64,000 nucleotides of DNA from Acidiluteibacter ferrifornacis (GTDB lineage: Bacteria; Bacteroidota; Bacteroidia; Flavobacteriales_E; Vicingaceae). The stretch spans positions 310,334 through 374,333 of the forward strand of contig NZ_WWNE01000005.1 in assembly GCF_009909615.1 (NCBI RefSeq). Direction: 5' to 3'. A program made the translations under genes and the position numbers. A model generated the notes under the pieces. That model searched no databases. It was not told the DNA's origin and worked only from the letters and a program-made list of their open reading frames with translations. This document shows, piece by piece, positions 35,611-45,483 of the stretch (within the stretch, counting starts at the first letter, position 1; every line of letters starts with the position of its first letter).

Positions 35611-36201
35611 ATGAAAAAATTGAAACGAACTGCGGCAGTAGTGGCACTAATATTGGCAACTACACTTTCTATTACTGCTCAAGAAAATGCACAAAAAAAA
35701 CCTGTAAAGAAGATGCAGAAAGAGCAAGAATCAACTTCTAAAATAAAAGCAGAGACTGTAACTGAAAAGAAAAGTCCGTTGCGTAAGGCCGATGCGACCA
35801 TTAATGGTGTAGCGATTGAAATCGAATATAGCGCACCTTCAGCAAGAGGAAGAGAAGTTATGGGCGAATTAGTTCCTTATGGTGAAATATGGCGAACGGG
35901 TGCTAATAATGCAACCACGATTATGTTTTCGAAGAAGGTATTTGTAGAAGGGAAGGAAGTTCCAGCTGGTACCTATTCATTATTTACCATTCCTAATGAA
36001 GACGAATGGACGATTATTTTGAATAAAGATGCCAAACAATGGGGAGCTTATAAGTATGACGAATCAAAAGACCAATTAAGAGTAAATGTTAGACCTCAAT
36101 CAACTGACATCAAACGCGAAATGTTGGACTTTAGTTTTAATGAAGACAATGAGTTGGTGCTACATTGGGAAAATGTTATGGTTCCAATAAAAATCAAATA
36201 G
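35611..36201 (+). CDS. DUF2911-family exported protein
   Basis: A signal peptide (about residues 1-23, ending SITAQE) is followed by a Lys/Glu/Gln-rich linker (about 24-55) and the DUF2911 domain (about 55-195). Family signatures are VPYGEIWRTGANNATTIMFS, VPAGTYSLFTIPNEDEWTII and WGAYKYDESKDQLRVNV. DUF2911 proteins are abundant in Bacteroidota, predicted periplasmic, with no known biochemical function. It starts one base after the DUF4442 stop, and a strong terminator follows, so the pair forms a two-gene unit. Confidence 0.88.
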   Translation: MKKLKRTAAVVALILATTLSITAQENAQKKPVKKMQKEQESTSKIKAETVTEKKSPLRKADATINGVAIEIEYSAPSARGREVMGELVPYGEIWRTGANNATTIMFSKKVFVEGKEVPAGTYSLFTIPNEDEWTIILNKDAKQWGAYKYDESKDQLRVNVRPQSTDIKREMLDFSFNEDNELVLHWENVMVPIKIK

Positions 36202-36219
36202 AAAGAAAACTAATAAAGT

Positions 36220-36254
36220 CGCCTCACTTGGAAACAAGTGGGGCGTTTTTTTTT
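36220..36254 (+). terminator. Rho-independent terminator after the DUF2911 gene
   Basis: CGCCTCACTTG (36220-36230) pairs with CAAGTGGGGCG (36235-36245) around a GAAA tetraloop, with nine T following. Confidence 0.93.
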
Positions 36255-36440
36255 ACAAAAAAGGATCATTTTTGCGCAGTTTTAGTGGTTAATGACTTGC
36301 TAAATAGAGCTAAAAATAAAGCCCTAAGTATTCTATAATAGAGCGAGAAATGATAAAGTGTTAAGTAAATCCTTGTTGATTAATTTGTTAAGCTTTTTGG
36401 ATTCGTCAGGCATATCCTCTGAATATCCATTTAATAAACT

Positions 36441-36448
36441 TACTTTTG
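36441..36448 (+). promoter_or_regulatory. -7 promoter element of the DEAD-box helicase gene
   Basis: TACTTTTG fits TAnnTTTG. Transcription would start near 36454, giving a leader of about 18 bases before the TTG start codon at 36472 and supporting that unusual start. I see no convincing -33 TTTG at the usual spacing. Confidence 0.55.
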
Positions 36449-36471
36449 CACCTTAATAAAATACAACACAT

Positions 36472-38202
36472 TTGAATAAATTTTCAGCATTAGGGCTTTC
36501 AGATTTACTGACGAAATCCCTTCAAGATATGGGGTTCGAATCCCCATCAGAAATACAGGAAAAAGCAATTCCAGTATTGATCCAAAACCAAAACCATTTT
36601 ATCGGATTAGCACAAACTGGAACAGGAAAGACTGCTGCGTTTGGTTTGCCACTAATTGATTTGATTGATATTAACGATCGACACACTCAGGCAATTGTTT
36701 TGGCGCCAACACGTGAGCTAGGACAGCAAATTGCTGCACAGTTTCAAAATTTCTCTAAATATTTGCCAGAGATAAAGGTACTTGCCGTTTATGGAGGAGC
36801 GCCAATTTCGAATCAAATTAGAGCACTTAAGGATAAGCCACAAATTATTATAGCAACTCCTGGTCGTATGATCGATTTGCTGAATAGGAAAGCATTAAAT
36901 ATAAGCAAAATTCGCTATGTCGTACTAGATGAGGCGGATGAGATGTTAAATATGGGGTTCAAAGACGATTTGGATGAAATCTTGTCGCACACTCCAAAAG
37001 AAAAGCTTACTTGGTTATTCTCGGCGACAATGCCAAAAGAGATACGAAGAATAGTAAAAACCTATATGCATGACCCTGTAGAAATTTCCGTTAATTCTGG
37101 AACTTCTACAAATAAGGATATTGAACATCAATATGCAGTAGTTAAAGTTTCTGATAAAACAGAAGCTATCAAACGTATTATGGATGTGACTCCTAAAATG
37201 AAGGGAATCATTTTCTGTAGAACCAAAAGAGATACGCAAGCTTTAGCAGATGATTTAAAGTCTGCTGGCTATCATGTAGATGCATTAAATGGTGACCTGT
37301 CACAGGCACAGCGAGATAGGGTGATGCGCCAATTTAAAGCGCATGCTTTACAAATGGTTGTAGCTACAGATGTTGCGGCCAGAGGTATAGATGTAGATAA
37401 CTTAACGCATGTGATTCATCATGCATTGCCAGATGATATTACCTATTACACTCACCGAAGTGGACGAACAGGTAGAGCAGGAAATAAAGGAATTTCCATT
37501 GCATTTATTTCTGCAAGAGATCAGAGAAGATTAAGAGAGATAGAAAGAAATTTAGATGCCTCTTTTTCTAAAATTGAAATTCCTTCAGCCAAAGATATTG
37601 CTGAAAAAAGAATTTTACAGTGGGCTGAGCTATTGGCTAAAACTGAAATTTCTTCTCATATCAATCACGACTTATTGTCTGCAGCATTGGAGACCCTTAG
37701 TAGCTTCTCAAAAGAAGAATTAATTTCTAAGTTAGTTTCTAATGAGCTGTCGAGTTTAAAATTGGATAAATCCAATAGAGATTTGAATGAAGCAGAAGGA
37801 AGAAGCTCTAGAGGTGGCGATGATAGAGGAAGTAGAGGCAGAGGTCGAGATAGAGGCGAACGTGGAGGAAGAAGAAGTGAACGGGGTGGAGATCGAGATA
37901 CACGATTCGGTGACAAAAAAAAAGAAAAAAAAGAGGGAAGAAGAGATTATAGTCGACCAAAGGAATGGATGATGCTAAACATCGGTAAGCAAGATGCTAT
38001 CCGGAAAAAAGATTTAGTTGAGTTTATTGCTGGTGAGGCTAAAATAGATAGGAGAGATATTGGAGACATCGTCGTGAAAAACGATCGCTCATATTTTGAA
38101 ATAGAAAAACGACAAATGGATAGAGTTTCAAAAAGTTTAAGAAACTTCCCATTGGATGATAGAAAATTAGAAGTGAGTCAGAGTACGCCTAGTGGAAAGT
38201 AA
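36472..38202 (+). CDS. DEAD-box RNA helicase with RGG-rich linker and DbpA-type RNA-binding domain
   Basis: The ATP-dependent RNA helicase core (residues 1-370) has the Q motif, AQTGTGKTAA (I), PTRELGQQ (Ia), TPGR (Ib), VLDEADEML (II), SATMP (III), IIFCRTKRDT (IV), VVATDVAARGIDV (V) and HRSGRTGRAG (VI). An arginine/glycine/aspartate-rich stretch (about 440-500) follows, then a DbpA-type RNA-binding domain (about 503-570, from WMMLNIGKQDAI). This resembles DeaD/CsdA, which helps ribosome assembly and cold growth. The start is TTG (TTG AAT AAA TTT); no ATG lies close downstream. The adjacent cold-shock gene supports a role in low-temperature RNA remodelling. Confidence 0.93.
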   Translation: MNKFSALGLSDLLTKSLQDMGFESPSEIQEKAIPVLIQNQNHFIGLAQTGTGKTAAFGLPLIDLIDINDRHTQAIVLAPTRELGQQIAAQFQNFSKYLPEIKVLAVYGGAPISNQIRALKDKPQIIIATPGRMIDLLNRKALNISKIRYVVLDEADEMLNMGFKDDLDEILSHTPKEKLTWLFSATMPKEIRRIVKTYMHDPVEISVNSGTSTNKDIEHQYAVVKVSDKTEAIKRIMDVTPKMKGIIFCRTKRDTQALADDLKSAGYHVDALNGDLSQAQRDRVMRQFKAHALQMVVATDVAARGIDVDNLTHVIHHALPDDITYYTHRSGRTGRAGNKGISIAFISARDQRRLREIERNLDASFSKIEIPSAKDIAEKRILQWAELLAKTEISSHINHDLLSAALETLSSFSKEELISKLVSNELSSLKLDKSNRDLNEAEGRSSRGGDDRGSRGRGRDRGERGGRRSERGGDRDTRFGDKKKEKKEGRRDYSRPKEWMMLNIGKQDAIRKKDLVEFIAGEAKIDRRDIGDIVVKNDRSYFEIEKRQMDRVSKSLRNFPLDDRKLEVSQSTPSGK

Positions 38203-38220
38203 TCTTCATCGAGGAATTCA

Positions 38221-38254
38221 AAAAGTCAAGTCTTTCACAGTCTTGACTTTTTTT
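38221..38254 (+). terminator. Rho-independent terminator after the helicase gene
   Basis: AAAAGTCAAG (38221-38230) pairs with CTTGACTTTT (38242-38251), with an 11-base loop and a T run. Confidence 0.85.
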
Positions 38255-38352
38255 GTGATTAATTTTTACTAAAGGGTTTCTACATTATAGGTTAGGGAGT
38301 GGATTGATTGAATTAATTAACAAAAAATAAATTATAAATTAATGAGTTAGAA

Positions 38353-38384
38353 TTGTTTTATGAAGTAATAATCCCGTACATTTG
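38353..38384 (+). promoter_or_regulatory. Promoter of the cold-shock gene
   Basis: TTG at 38353-38355 and TACATTTG at 38377-38384, 21 bases apart, match the Bacteroidota -33/-7 pattern. Transcription would start near 38390, a leader of about 17 bases, far shorter than the long thermosensing leaders of E. coli cspA. Confidence 0.65.
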
Positions 38385-38406
38385 TGGCTGAATTAAAATT
38401 ATTATA

Positions 38407-38598
38407 ATGAAAGAAGGAAAAGTAAAATTCTTCAATGATACCAAAGGATTTGGTTTCATTAAAGATGACAACGATGACAAAGAGTACTTTGTACACGTAA
38501 CAGGATTAATTGATGAGATTAGAGAAAATGATGAAGTAACGTTTGAGTTGCAGGAAGGTAAAAAAGGCCTTAACGCTGTTAATGTAAAACTTGCTTAA
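38407..38598 (+). CDS. Cold-shock domain protein (CspA family)
   Basis: The 63-residue single-domain protein has RNP1 as KGFGFIKDD and RNP2 as YFVHVTGL, on the five-strand cold-shock barrel beginning KEGKVKFFNDT. Such proteins bind single-stranded RNA and DNA and act as RNA chaperones. It lies between a DEAD-box helicase and a Lacal_2735 gene, with its own promoter and terminator. The family name does not prove that it is cold-induced. Confidence 0.95.
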   Translation: MKEGKVKFFNDTKGFGFIKDDNDDKEYFVHVTGLIDEIRENDEVTFELQEGKKGLNAVNVKLA

Positions 38599-38626
38599 TA
38601 TTTATAGAATTTGAATCTTTAAGCCT

Positions 38627-38655
38627 AAGCCTTTCTCTTTTGAGGAAGGCTTTTT
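38627..38655 (+). terminator. Rho-independent terminator after the cold-shock gene
   Basis: AAGCCTTTCTC (38627-38637) pairs with GAGGAAGGCTT (38642-38652) with one G-T pair and a TTTT loop, followed by T. Confidence 0.85.
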
Positions 38656-38748
38656 CTTTGCTTAGTATTTTGCTTTTTATATCTCTAGAAATAGATATTT
38701 CGATAAACAATTTTAGAAAATGGATGTTTACCAAATTAAACTACCATC

Positions 38749-38916
38749 ATGTTTGGATTATTCAAGAAGAAATCAGAAAAAGAGAAATTACAAGAACAAT
38801 ACAAAAAGTTATTGGAACAATCATTTGAGCAATCAACAATAGATCGCAAGAAAAGTGACCAATTGCAAGCAGAAGCGGAAGAGGTGATGAAAAAGATAGA
38901 GCGAATTAAGGCATAG
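38749..38916 (+). CDS. Lacal_2735-family small protein, 55 aa
   Basis: A short frame starting at the ATG at 38749 gives MFGLFKKKSEKEKLQEQYKK followed by a Gln/Glu/Lys-rich helix and an ending EVMKKIERIKA. This is the pattern of the Bacteroidota family named Lacal_2735: a MFGLFKKK start and a single charged, probably coiled-coil helix. It is soluble and its function is unknown. It lies between the cold-shock gene and the ZIP transporter gene, with which it converges at a spacing of 5 bases. Confidence 0.8.
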   Translation: MFGLFKKKSEKEKLQEQYKKLLEQSFEQSTIDRKKSDQLQAEAEEVMKKIERIKA

Positions 38917-38921
38917 CTTCT

Positions 38922-39629
38922 TTAAATCAATTTTTCGCCAATCATTCCCACAAGAAATCCTACAATCGCACCAAGAGAAGTCGCTCTTTTATTCTTTAAT
39001 TGACTGTTTGGAATAATATCTTGAATCAATAAATATAAAATCCCACCACTAGAAAAGACCATTAATATCGCCGTGAGATTTGGATACTGACTTAATACAA
39101 AGTGTCCTGTTAGTGCGCCAATAATTCCTAAAAAGCTAAGGAAAAAGAAAATGACTAAAGTCTTTTTGGTAGAGAAGCCGCTTATGACTAAATCGCGATA
39201 TGAGTTAAATGCTTCAGGTAAATTTTGAAGACCAATAAATACTGCTAAAAGAGTAGCCGTTGATGGTTCAATTGCAAAAACAGCTCCCAATGCGATAGAT
39301 TCTGGAACAAAATCCATCAGCATAGCCATTAGTGTAGCAGTTTGTCCACCTTTTTTCACCAAGTAAGAATCTAGGGCGTAGAAGCATATTGCTCCGGATA
39401 AAAATGAAATAATCAAAGGAAACAGACTTAACTCTTCCAGACCTTTTGGAACTAAAACCAATGCTAACGCAGACAAAATGATTCCAGCACCGAAAGACAT
39501 TAATGTGTAGATAATGTCATATTTTATTGGACTTTCTTTAACATGATGATTAAACACATGCGCTAAAACGCCACCTATAAAAACGGTAATTCCTGCGAAT
39601 CCTGAAAAAAGAAGTAAACTAAGTAACAA
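38922..39629 (-). CDS. ZIP-family metal transporter
   Basis: The 235-residue protein has about eight membrane helices and the ZIP layout, with conserved segments in helices 4 and 5 that would form the metal path: MDFVPESIALG and GLQNLPEAFN. ZIP proteins import zinc, iron or other divalent cations into the cytoplasm. The usual helix-4 HNxPEG is altered to MDFVPES, so the first histidine is replaced by Asp; metal specificity may differ. It is 9 bases downstream of the AcuI-like gene on the same strand, so the two may be co-transcribed. Confidence 0.8.
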   Translation of the reverse strand: MLLSLLLFSGFAGITVFIGGVLAHVFNHHVKESPIKYDIIYTLMSFGAGIILSALALVLVPKGLEELSLFPLIISFLSGAICFYALDSYLVKKGGQTATLMAMLMDFVPESIALGAVFAIEPSTATLLAVFIGLQNLPEAFNSYRDLVISGFSTKKTLVIFFFLSFLGIIGALTGHFVLSQYPNLTAILMVFSSGGILYLLIQDIIPNSQLKNKRATSLGAIVGFLVGMIGEKLI

Positions 39630-39638
39630 TTTTTGGGA

Positions 39639-40628
39639 TTAAAATTTTACAATAATTCGGCCTTTGGTTTTACCTTCTAAAATTGCATCTAAATAAGGGT
39701 TCAATTCTTCTAGTGAAATATAAGTGGCGCTATCTTCTGGTAAATTGACATTCCATTCATTACCTAACTTTTTCCACAATTCAGTTCTTAAATTCATTGG
39801 GCATTCGGCAGATTCTACTCCTAATAAATTGATCCCGTTCAATATAAATGGATAAACTGTTGTAGATAAATCAGGACTAGCAACCAGACCGCAAGTTGCG
39901 ACATTTCCGTTTCTATCACATGCTTTTAATAAGGTAGCTAACGTATTTCCACCAACAGTATCTATTGCGCCAGCCCACTTAGGACGTAGTAGAGGGCGGT
40001 TACTATCATCGGAAGTAAAACTTCTGTCTTGTATTTCTGTTGCGCCCAAACTTGTTAAATATTCTTTCTCAGATTTTCCAGTTGATGCAATTACCTGATA
40101 TCCTGCATGAGCCAATAGGGCAACTGCCATTGAGCCTACACCTCCTGTAGCCCCAGTAACGACTATTTTACCCATTTCAGGTTTCTGCCCCCCTTTAATC
40201 ATTTTATGCAAGGCTAAAGCAGCCGTAAAACCTGCTGTTCCAAACTGCTGACTTTTTTCAAAACTTAGATTTTCTGGTTTCTTTACTACCCAATTGGCAG
40301 GCACTCTAATATATTCTGCAAATGCACCGTCATGATTCATTCCCAAATCGTAAGAAGTAACAATGACTTCATCACCTTTCTTGAATCGATTGTCCTCGCT
40401 GCTTTCTACTATTCCTGAAGCATCAATTCCTGGAGTGTGTGGGTATTTTCGTGTAATTCCTTTGTGTCCTGATGCTGAAAGTCCGTCTTTATAATTTAAT
40501 CCTGCAAACAGGACTTTAATAACTACTTCACCAGTTGGGAGTTGTTCAATCGTTTTGTCTTCTATTTTTCGACTAAAGGTTCCGTCTGTATTTTCTCTGA
40601 CTACTAGTGCTTTGAATGGATTTTTCAT
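39639..40628 (-). CDS. YhdH/AcuI-family NADPH quinone oxidoreductase
   Basis: A medium-chain dehydrogenase/reductase of the YhdH/YhfP group, whose best-known member AcuI reduces acryloyl-CoA with NADPH. Visible are LFAGLNYKDGLSASG, HTPGIDASGIVE, GDEVIVTSYDLGM and the Rossmann motif VTGATGGVGSMAVALLA. CDRNGNVATCGL and GKTKGRIIVKF close the chain. No zinc-ligand cysteines are present, as expected for this group. I start at the ATG at 40628 (MKNPFKALVV); the longer frame needs a TTG at 40646 and overlaps the upstream gene. Same strand as the GT-C gene, 7 bases after its stop. Confidence 0.9.
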   Translation of the reverse strand: MKNPFKALVVRENTDGTFSRKIEDKTIEQLPTGEVVIKVLFAGLNYKDGLSASGHKGITRKYPHTPGIDASGIVESSEDNRFKKGDEVIVTSYDLGMNHDGAFAEYIRVPANWVVKKPENLSFEKSQQFGTAGFTAALALHKMIKGGQKPEMGKIVVTGATGGVGSMAVALLAHAGYQVIASTGKSEKEYLTSLGATEIQDRSFTSDDSNRPLLRPKWAGAIDTVGGNTLATLLKACDRNGNVATCGLVASPDLSTTVYPFILNGINLLGVESAECPMNLRTELWKKLGNEWNVNLPEDSATYISLEELNPYLDAILEGKTKGRIIVKF

Positions 40629-40635
40629 GAGTTCT

Positions 40636-42603
40636 TTATTTTGCAATTAGTAATTTAAAATTATCGTACTTCATATATGTCCTATCGGCATTCCAAAAAT
40701 ATACCTTTAGCTCTTCTTCAGGGTGATTGAGGGGAAGTTGAGTTCTAAACTGAATGTGTTCCCAAACACCTGTTGTATCTATTTCATTTTGAATGTAAAA
40801 AGGTTCGTAAAGTTCAGATCCATAGCTAACTACTAGAGTAGCTGTTGAGTTAGTGTCGGGCATCCAAATGTCAGCATCGACTACCACATCAATAGGTAAG
40901 GGACCTTCACTTTTTATGATTTGGCTATAGGTTAACCCGTATTCTATGGATGAATTCAATTCCATTTCTTGTGACAATGTTGGGGATAAATTACTATATC
41001 CATTAGGTATAGAGTCAAATGAACCATTGAAATTAAGTTCACTAAAATGATAAAGGTGCTGAAAGAATTGAATGCTTTTTGGATCTTTTGTTGGCTGATA
41101 AAAACGAATTCTTGAGGTTTGTCCTACCAAATCTAATTTCTTAATAATAGATGGGTAATTCATGTAAACATCTGAAAACAAAAAAGTATCAATCATGGTG
41201 ACATAATCCAATCCATATTCTAATCCTTCTTTAATGCTGACGGAGTCAGTAGATAAAACTGCAACACCACTTCTATTCATAAGAATAAACGGAGTATTTG
41301 TTGTTACTGCATCTATGGCAAGAACAGTTTTGTCATTCGAAATTTCCAATTCGTCCATTAAAAGACGTGCATCTTTAAAAGCTCGATAAGCTATTTTTGC
41401 ACGATCTTTATTTTGAGTTCTATATCGTTCATTGAGCTTAACTTTTGTATTGTAACCCATATTTATAGTAAAAATGACAAATAGCGCCATGGCTACATTT
41501 TGATAATCTTTTTTGATAGCAATAAACGAAATGCCTAAACCAAAAAATAGGAGTATTACTGGAAAAAAAGTATCTATAAAATAATAATCATGGTCAACAA
41601 ATTGTTGCCCCATTAATTTAAAAAAGAGGAGACAGCCAAGAAGGTAAAAAGAGTTGAAATAAAGTATGTTCCTTTGAATAGCAGTAGGGTGAAATGGATT
41701 AACAGTTTTCCATATTAAGATCCAAATACTTCCTGCAATTAAAAGGTAGTGATAGGGGCTAAAATACTCACCTCCCCAACGTAATCTTATTTTACCTAAA
41801 GTGGTAGATAAATAGTCCATTGAATCGATAGAAAGAAATTTATCCAGAAAAATAGATCCATAAGTCTCACTTAAATTCTGATTGTACAGCCAATATAAAG
41901 CAACTATAACAAGACCTAGAATGGGGAAATACAATTGCTTGATATGCTCTCGCTTTTTGATAATTAGAGCGACCAAAAGACAAAGTAAAGCAAATAATGG
42001 GATCACAAATGGTAGCCGAATTAAAGCTGCTAGCGTCAGAAAAATGATGCCCTTTAGGTATTTTGTAGTGCTAGGTTGATGCCATTGACTAAGTATATAA
42101 TATAATCCAATGAATAGTAGAGAGAAAGAGGGAATTGAAGGCAAAAATCCATTGAGGTAATAGGCATAGAATGGAGCAAAATAAGTGAATAGCATCATGG
42201 CTAATCCTTTTAATTTATCCCTCGTTAACAACCCAAAGAATCGATAGACGAAGAATAATCCTATGAGCCCCCATAATAGCATATAAGTTCTAAAGACAGT
42301 AACAATATCCCACTTAAAAATATATGAAATGCATGCTATAATGTACTCATTGATTGGAAAGTCTACAGCGGTTATTCCATGCCTCGTTATAAGGTTAAAA
42401 TTGCATGGATGAAAAAAGTCAAATCCATTTTGCAGAAAGCATAAAGCTATGGCCAATCTGTCTGATTGTGTCCATGCATGAACGTGAACAGGGAATAGGG
42501 TTGATGTAGGCCAATAGAAGATTAAAGCTCCAATAAATAACACTGTGATTGCTATCGTATTAGTGTTCTTTGAATCTAAGAAATAAGCGCGCAGTTTTTC
42601 CAT
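40636..42603 (-). CDS. GT-C-type glycosyltransferase-like membrane protein
   Basis: The 655-residue protein has about ten to twelve membrane helices in the first 420 residues and a soluble periplasmic C-terminal domain (about 430-655, beta-rich, with FYIQNEIDTTGVWEHIQ). An acidic residue follows the first helix in the loop HVHAWTQSDRLAIA, where GT-C enzymes of the PMT/ArnT type keep a catalytic Asp. This suggests transfer of a lipid-linked sugar, substrate unknown. I choose the ATG at 42601-42603 (MEKLRAYF), because the longer frame to 42735 would begin inside the clpB terminator hairpin. Confidence 0.7.
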   Translation of the reverse strand: MEKLRAYFLDSKNTNTIAITVLFIGALIFYWPTSTLFPVHVHAWTQSDRLAIALCFLQNGFDFFHPCNFNLITRHGITAVDFPINEYIIACISYIFKWDIVTVFRTYMLLWGLIGLFFVYRFFGLLTRDKLKGLAMMLFTYFAPFYAYYLNGFLPSIPSFSLLFIGLYYILSQWHQPSTTKYLKGIIFLTLAALIRLPFVIPLFALLCLLVALIIKKREHIKQLYFPILGLVIVALYWLYNQNLSETYGSIFLDKFLSIDSMDYLSTTLGKIRLRWGGEYFSPYHYLLIAGSIWILIWKTVNPFHPTAIQRNILYFNSFYLLGCLLFFKLMGQQFVDHDYYFIDTFFPVILLFFGLGISFIAIKKDYQNVAMALFVIFTINMGYNTKVKLNERYRTQNKDRAKIAYRAFKDARLLMDELEISNDKTVLAIDAVTTNTPFILMNRSGVAVLSTDSVSIKEGLEYGLDYVTMIDTFLFSDVYMNYPSIIKKLDLVGQTSRIRFYQPTKDPKSIQFFQHLYHFSELNFNGSFDSIPNGYSNLSPTLSQEMELNSSIEYGLTYSQIIKSEGPLPIDVVVDADIWMPDTNSTATLVVSYGSELYEPFYIQNEIDTTGVWEHIQFRTQLPLNHPEEELKVYFWNADRTYMKYDNFKLLIAK

Positions 42604-42715
42604 TGTATACTTGTCGTGAAAGTAGACATTTCTAAGGAATGTAGAAAGCGGATAATCTTCATTTTTTACATCAAAAGTTGGTCCTCTGTTATGATTCGAA
42701 TAAAAAAATGATAAT

Positions 42716-42751
42716 GAAAAAGTCCCTTGATTCATTTAAATCAAGGGACTT
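42716..42751 (-). terminator. Rho-independent terminator after clpB
   Basis: AAGTCCCTTGATT (42720-42732) pairs perfectly over 13 bases with AATCAAGGGACTT (42739-42751); on the minus strand TTTTTC follows. It lies 25 bases past the clpB stop. Confidence 0.92.
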
Positions 42752-42776
42752 ACTCTAACAAACTACTTACTATTTA

Positions 42777-45389
42777 TTAACTCACTATTTCTTTTTCGAT
42801 AGGAGCTCGAAATACGATTTGATCATCAAATACATCCATAACCATCGTATCTCCATTTTGAATTTTGCCGGCTAATATCTGTTTTGACAATTCATTCAAT
42901 ACTTTTTTCTGAATGACTCTTTTTATAGGTCTTGCGCCAAATTGTGGATCAAACCCTTCTTCGGAGATGAATTGTATGGCTTCGTCAGAAAAACTTAAGT
43001 TAATGTCGTTCTTAGCAGCAAGCTTCACTACATGTTGTAATTGAATTCGAACAATTTGATCTAAATTCTCCTTACTTAACGGAGTAAACATAATTGTCTC
43101 GTCAATACGATTGATGAATTCAGGCCGCATTGAAGTTTTAAGCAGACCAAATACATCTAGTTTGGTTTTTTCATAAACACGCTCAAATTCCGCTTCTTTA
43201 ATTCCTTCAAAATTTTCTTGGATAATATTAGATCCTAAATTCGAAGTCATAATAATGATGGTATTTTTAAAGTTCACCAATCGTCCTTTATTGTCTGTCA
43301 ATCGCCCATCGTCTAATACTTGAAGTAAAATATTAAATACATCTGGGTGTGCTTTTTCAATTTCGTCTAACAATATAACAGAGTAGGGACGTCTTCTAAC
43401 AGCTTCTGTTAATTGACCACCTTCATCATACCCTACATATCCTGGAGGCGCTCCAACAAGTCTAGATACTGCATGTCGCTCTTGATATTCACTCATATCT
43501 ATCCGAGTCATTGCATTCTCATCATTAAATAAATAATCACTTAATGCTTTTGCCAATTCAGTTTTACCAACACCAGTAGTTCCCAAAAAGATGAATGACC
43601 CGATTGGCTTCTTCTGATCTTGTAAGCCCGCTCTGCTTCGACGTATCGCATCTGAAACTGCTACGATAGCTTCGTCTTGACCTACCACACGTTGGTGCAG
43701 TTCATCTTCAAGTCGAAGAAGTTTCTGTCTCTCACTCTCCAACATTTTACTAATTGGAATTCCTGTCCACCTAGCAACCACTGATGCAATTTCTTCAGCA
43801 TCCACTTCCTCTTTAATAAGGGTGGACTTGCCTTTATTTTCTTTCATTAATTGCTTGAAGTGTTCTAGTTCATTTTCAGCATCTTTTATCTTACCATATC
43901 TAATTTCTGCTACCTTTCCATAGTCTCCTGCTCGTTCAGCTTGCTCAGCCTCCAATTTGTATTGATCTATGGCTTCTTTAGCTTTCTGAACTCCATCTAT
44001 AATGCTCCTTTCGCTTTGCCATTTGGCATTTAATTCATCTCTTTTCTCTGAAAGGTTTGCAATTTCTTCTGATAGAGAAGCTAACTTTTTTTCATCCTTT
44101 TCTCGTTTAATTGCCTCTCTTTCAATTTCTAGCTGCATTATTCTTCTATCTAACTCATCCATTTCTTCAGGTTTTGAGTTGATTTCCATTCTTAACTTTG
44201 AGGCAGCTTCATCGATTAAATCAATTGCTTTATCCGGTAAAAAGCGGTCTGTAATATATCGTTGAGACAGCTCCACTGCTTGAATTATCGCTTCATCTTT
44301 TATCTGAACCTTATGATGCGTTTCATATTTATCTTTAATACCTCTCAGAATTGAAATAGCATCTTCCGTATTGGGTTCATCAATCAATACCTTTTGAAAA
44401 CGTCTTTCAAGTGCTTTGTCTTTTTCAAAGTATTTCTGATACTCATTTAAAGTTGTTGCGCCTACTGCTCTTAATTCACCTCTAGCTAAGGCGGGCTTAA
44501 GAATGTTGGCTGCATCCATTGCACCTTCACCGCCACCGGCACCGACTAAAGTGTGAATTTCATCAATAAATAAGATGATTTCACCTGCTGAAGCAGTTAC
44601 TTCTTTGACAACAGACTTCAATCGCTCTTCAAATTCTCCTTTATATTTGGCTCCGGCAACTAAAGCTCCCATGTCCAAACTGAAAATCTTCTTAGAAGTT
44701 AGATTGTCAGGCACATCTCCATTCACGATTCGGTGTGCGATTCCTTCTGCTATAGCGGTTTTACCAACTCCCGGTTCACCAATTAATATCGGATTGTTTT
44801 TTGTTCTTCTAGAAAGAATTTGAAGAACTCTACGGATTTCTTCATCTCTACCAATAACAGGGTCTAATTTACCTGATGCAGCCATTTTATTCAAATTGTT
44901 AGCATACTTTTCAAGTGAATTATAGGTTTCTTCTTGAGAGGCAGAGGTTACTTTTTCTCCTTTTCGAAGTTCTTCAATGGCTTTTTTCAAATCCTTTTCA
45001 TTTACACCACTATCTTTCAATAGTTGAGCAATTTGATCGGAGTTGTTTAATAATCCTAATAACAAGTGTTCTAAGGAAACATATTCATCACCAAAACTTT
45101 TCAAGTAGGAGGTCGCTAACTGTAATGCTTTGTTTGCTCCTTTAGATAGATATGCTTCTCCACCGCTTACTTTAGGGTAGGAGGTCACAATTCGATCTAA
45201 AGCTTGTTGAACATTATTTAAGTTTACGCCTAGTTTTTGGAATAAATAGGGACTAACATTTTCATCAACGTTAAATATTCCCTTAAGTAGGTGTCCTGTC
45301 TCAATGGCTTGTTGCCCATTTTCCATTGCAAGTTGCTGCGCACTTTGCACGGCTTCTTGCGATTTTATTGTGAAATTATTAAAATTCAT
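42777..45389 (-). CDS. clpB: ATP-dependent disaggregase ClpB
   Basis: This Hsp100 chaperone works with DnaK to pull apart protein aggregates. In order: Clp N-domain repeats (residues 1-145), AAA1 with Walker [14 protein letters not shown] and Walker [16 protein letters not shown], and the coiled M-domain (about 400-530, [16 protein letters not shown]). The linker has [20 protein letters not shown]2 has [16 protein letters not shown], the pore-loop region and [16 protein letters not shown]. The C-terminal D2-small domain has [18 protein letters not shown]. Length 870 is standard. Single-gene unit with a strong terminator. I see no CIRCE or HrcA site upstream. Confidence 0.97.
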   Translation of the reverse strand: MNFNNFTIKSQEAVQSAQQLAMENGQQAIETGHLLKGIFNVDENVSPYLFQKLGVNLNNVQQALDRIVTSYPKVSGGEAYLSKGANKALQLATSYLKSFGDEYVSLEHLLLGLLNNSDQIAQLLKDSGVNEKDLKKAIEELRKGEKVTSASQEETYNSLEKYANNLNKMAASGKLDPVIGRDEEIRRVLQILSRRTKNNPILIGEPGVGKTAIAEGIAHRIVNGDVPDNLTSKKIFSLDMGALVAGAKYKGEFEERLKSVVKEVTASAGEIILFIDEIHTLVGAGGGEGAMDAANILKPALARGELRAVGATTLNEYQKYFEKDKALERRFQKVLIDEPNTEDAISILRGIKDKYETHHKVQIKDEAIIQAVELSQRYITDRFLPDKAIDLIDEAASKLRMEINSKPEEMDELDRRIMQLEIEREAIKREKDEKKLASLSEEIANLSEKRDELNAKWQSERSIIDGVQKAKEAIDQYKLEAEQAERAGDYGKVAEIRYGKIKDAENELEHFKQLMKENKGKSTLIKEEVDAEEIASVVARWTGIPISKMLESERQKLLRLEDELHQRVVGQDEAIVAVSDAIRRSRAGLQDQKKPIGSFIFLGTTGVGKTELAKALSDYLFNDENAMTRIDMSEYQERHAVSRLVGAPPGYVGYDEGGQLTEAVRRRPYSVILLDEIEKAHPDVFNILLQVLDDGRLTDNKGRLVNFKNTIIIMTSNLGSNIIQENFEGIKEAEFERVYEKTKLDVFGLLKTSMRPEFINRIDETIMFTPLSKENLDQIVRIQLQHVVKLAAKNDINLSFSDEAIQFISEEGFDPQFGARPIKRVIQKKVLNELSKQILAGKIQNGDTMVMDVFDDQIVFRAPIEKEIVS

Positions 45390-45483
45390 ATTGTGGATTT
45401 TTCGTTAGTTTTTATTTGACGAAAATGGATTAACAATTTATCTTCCATTCTATAAAAAAATATAAAATCGGAAAATTTGACAT

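Noticed and set aside
37665-37972. Reading frames on both strands across the helicase's arginine/glycine-rich linker
   Set aside because: Repetitive purine-rich codons of the linker keep other frames open; products are low-complexity with no family resemblance.
42604-42735. N-terminal extension of the GT-C membrane protein (44 more residues)
   Set aside because: Its first codons lie inside the 13-base stem of the clpB terminator, and the sequence before MEKLRAYF is polar and unlike the start of a membrane protein.
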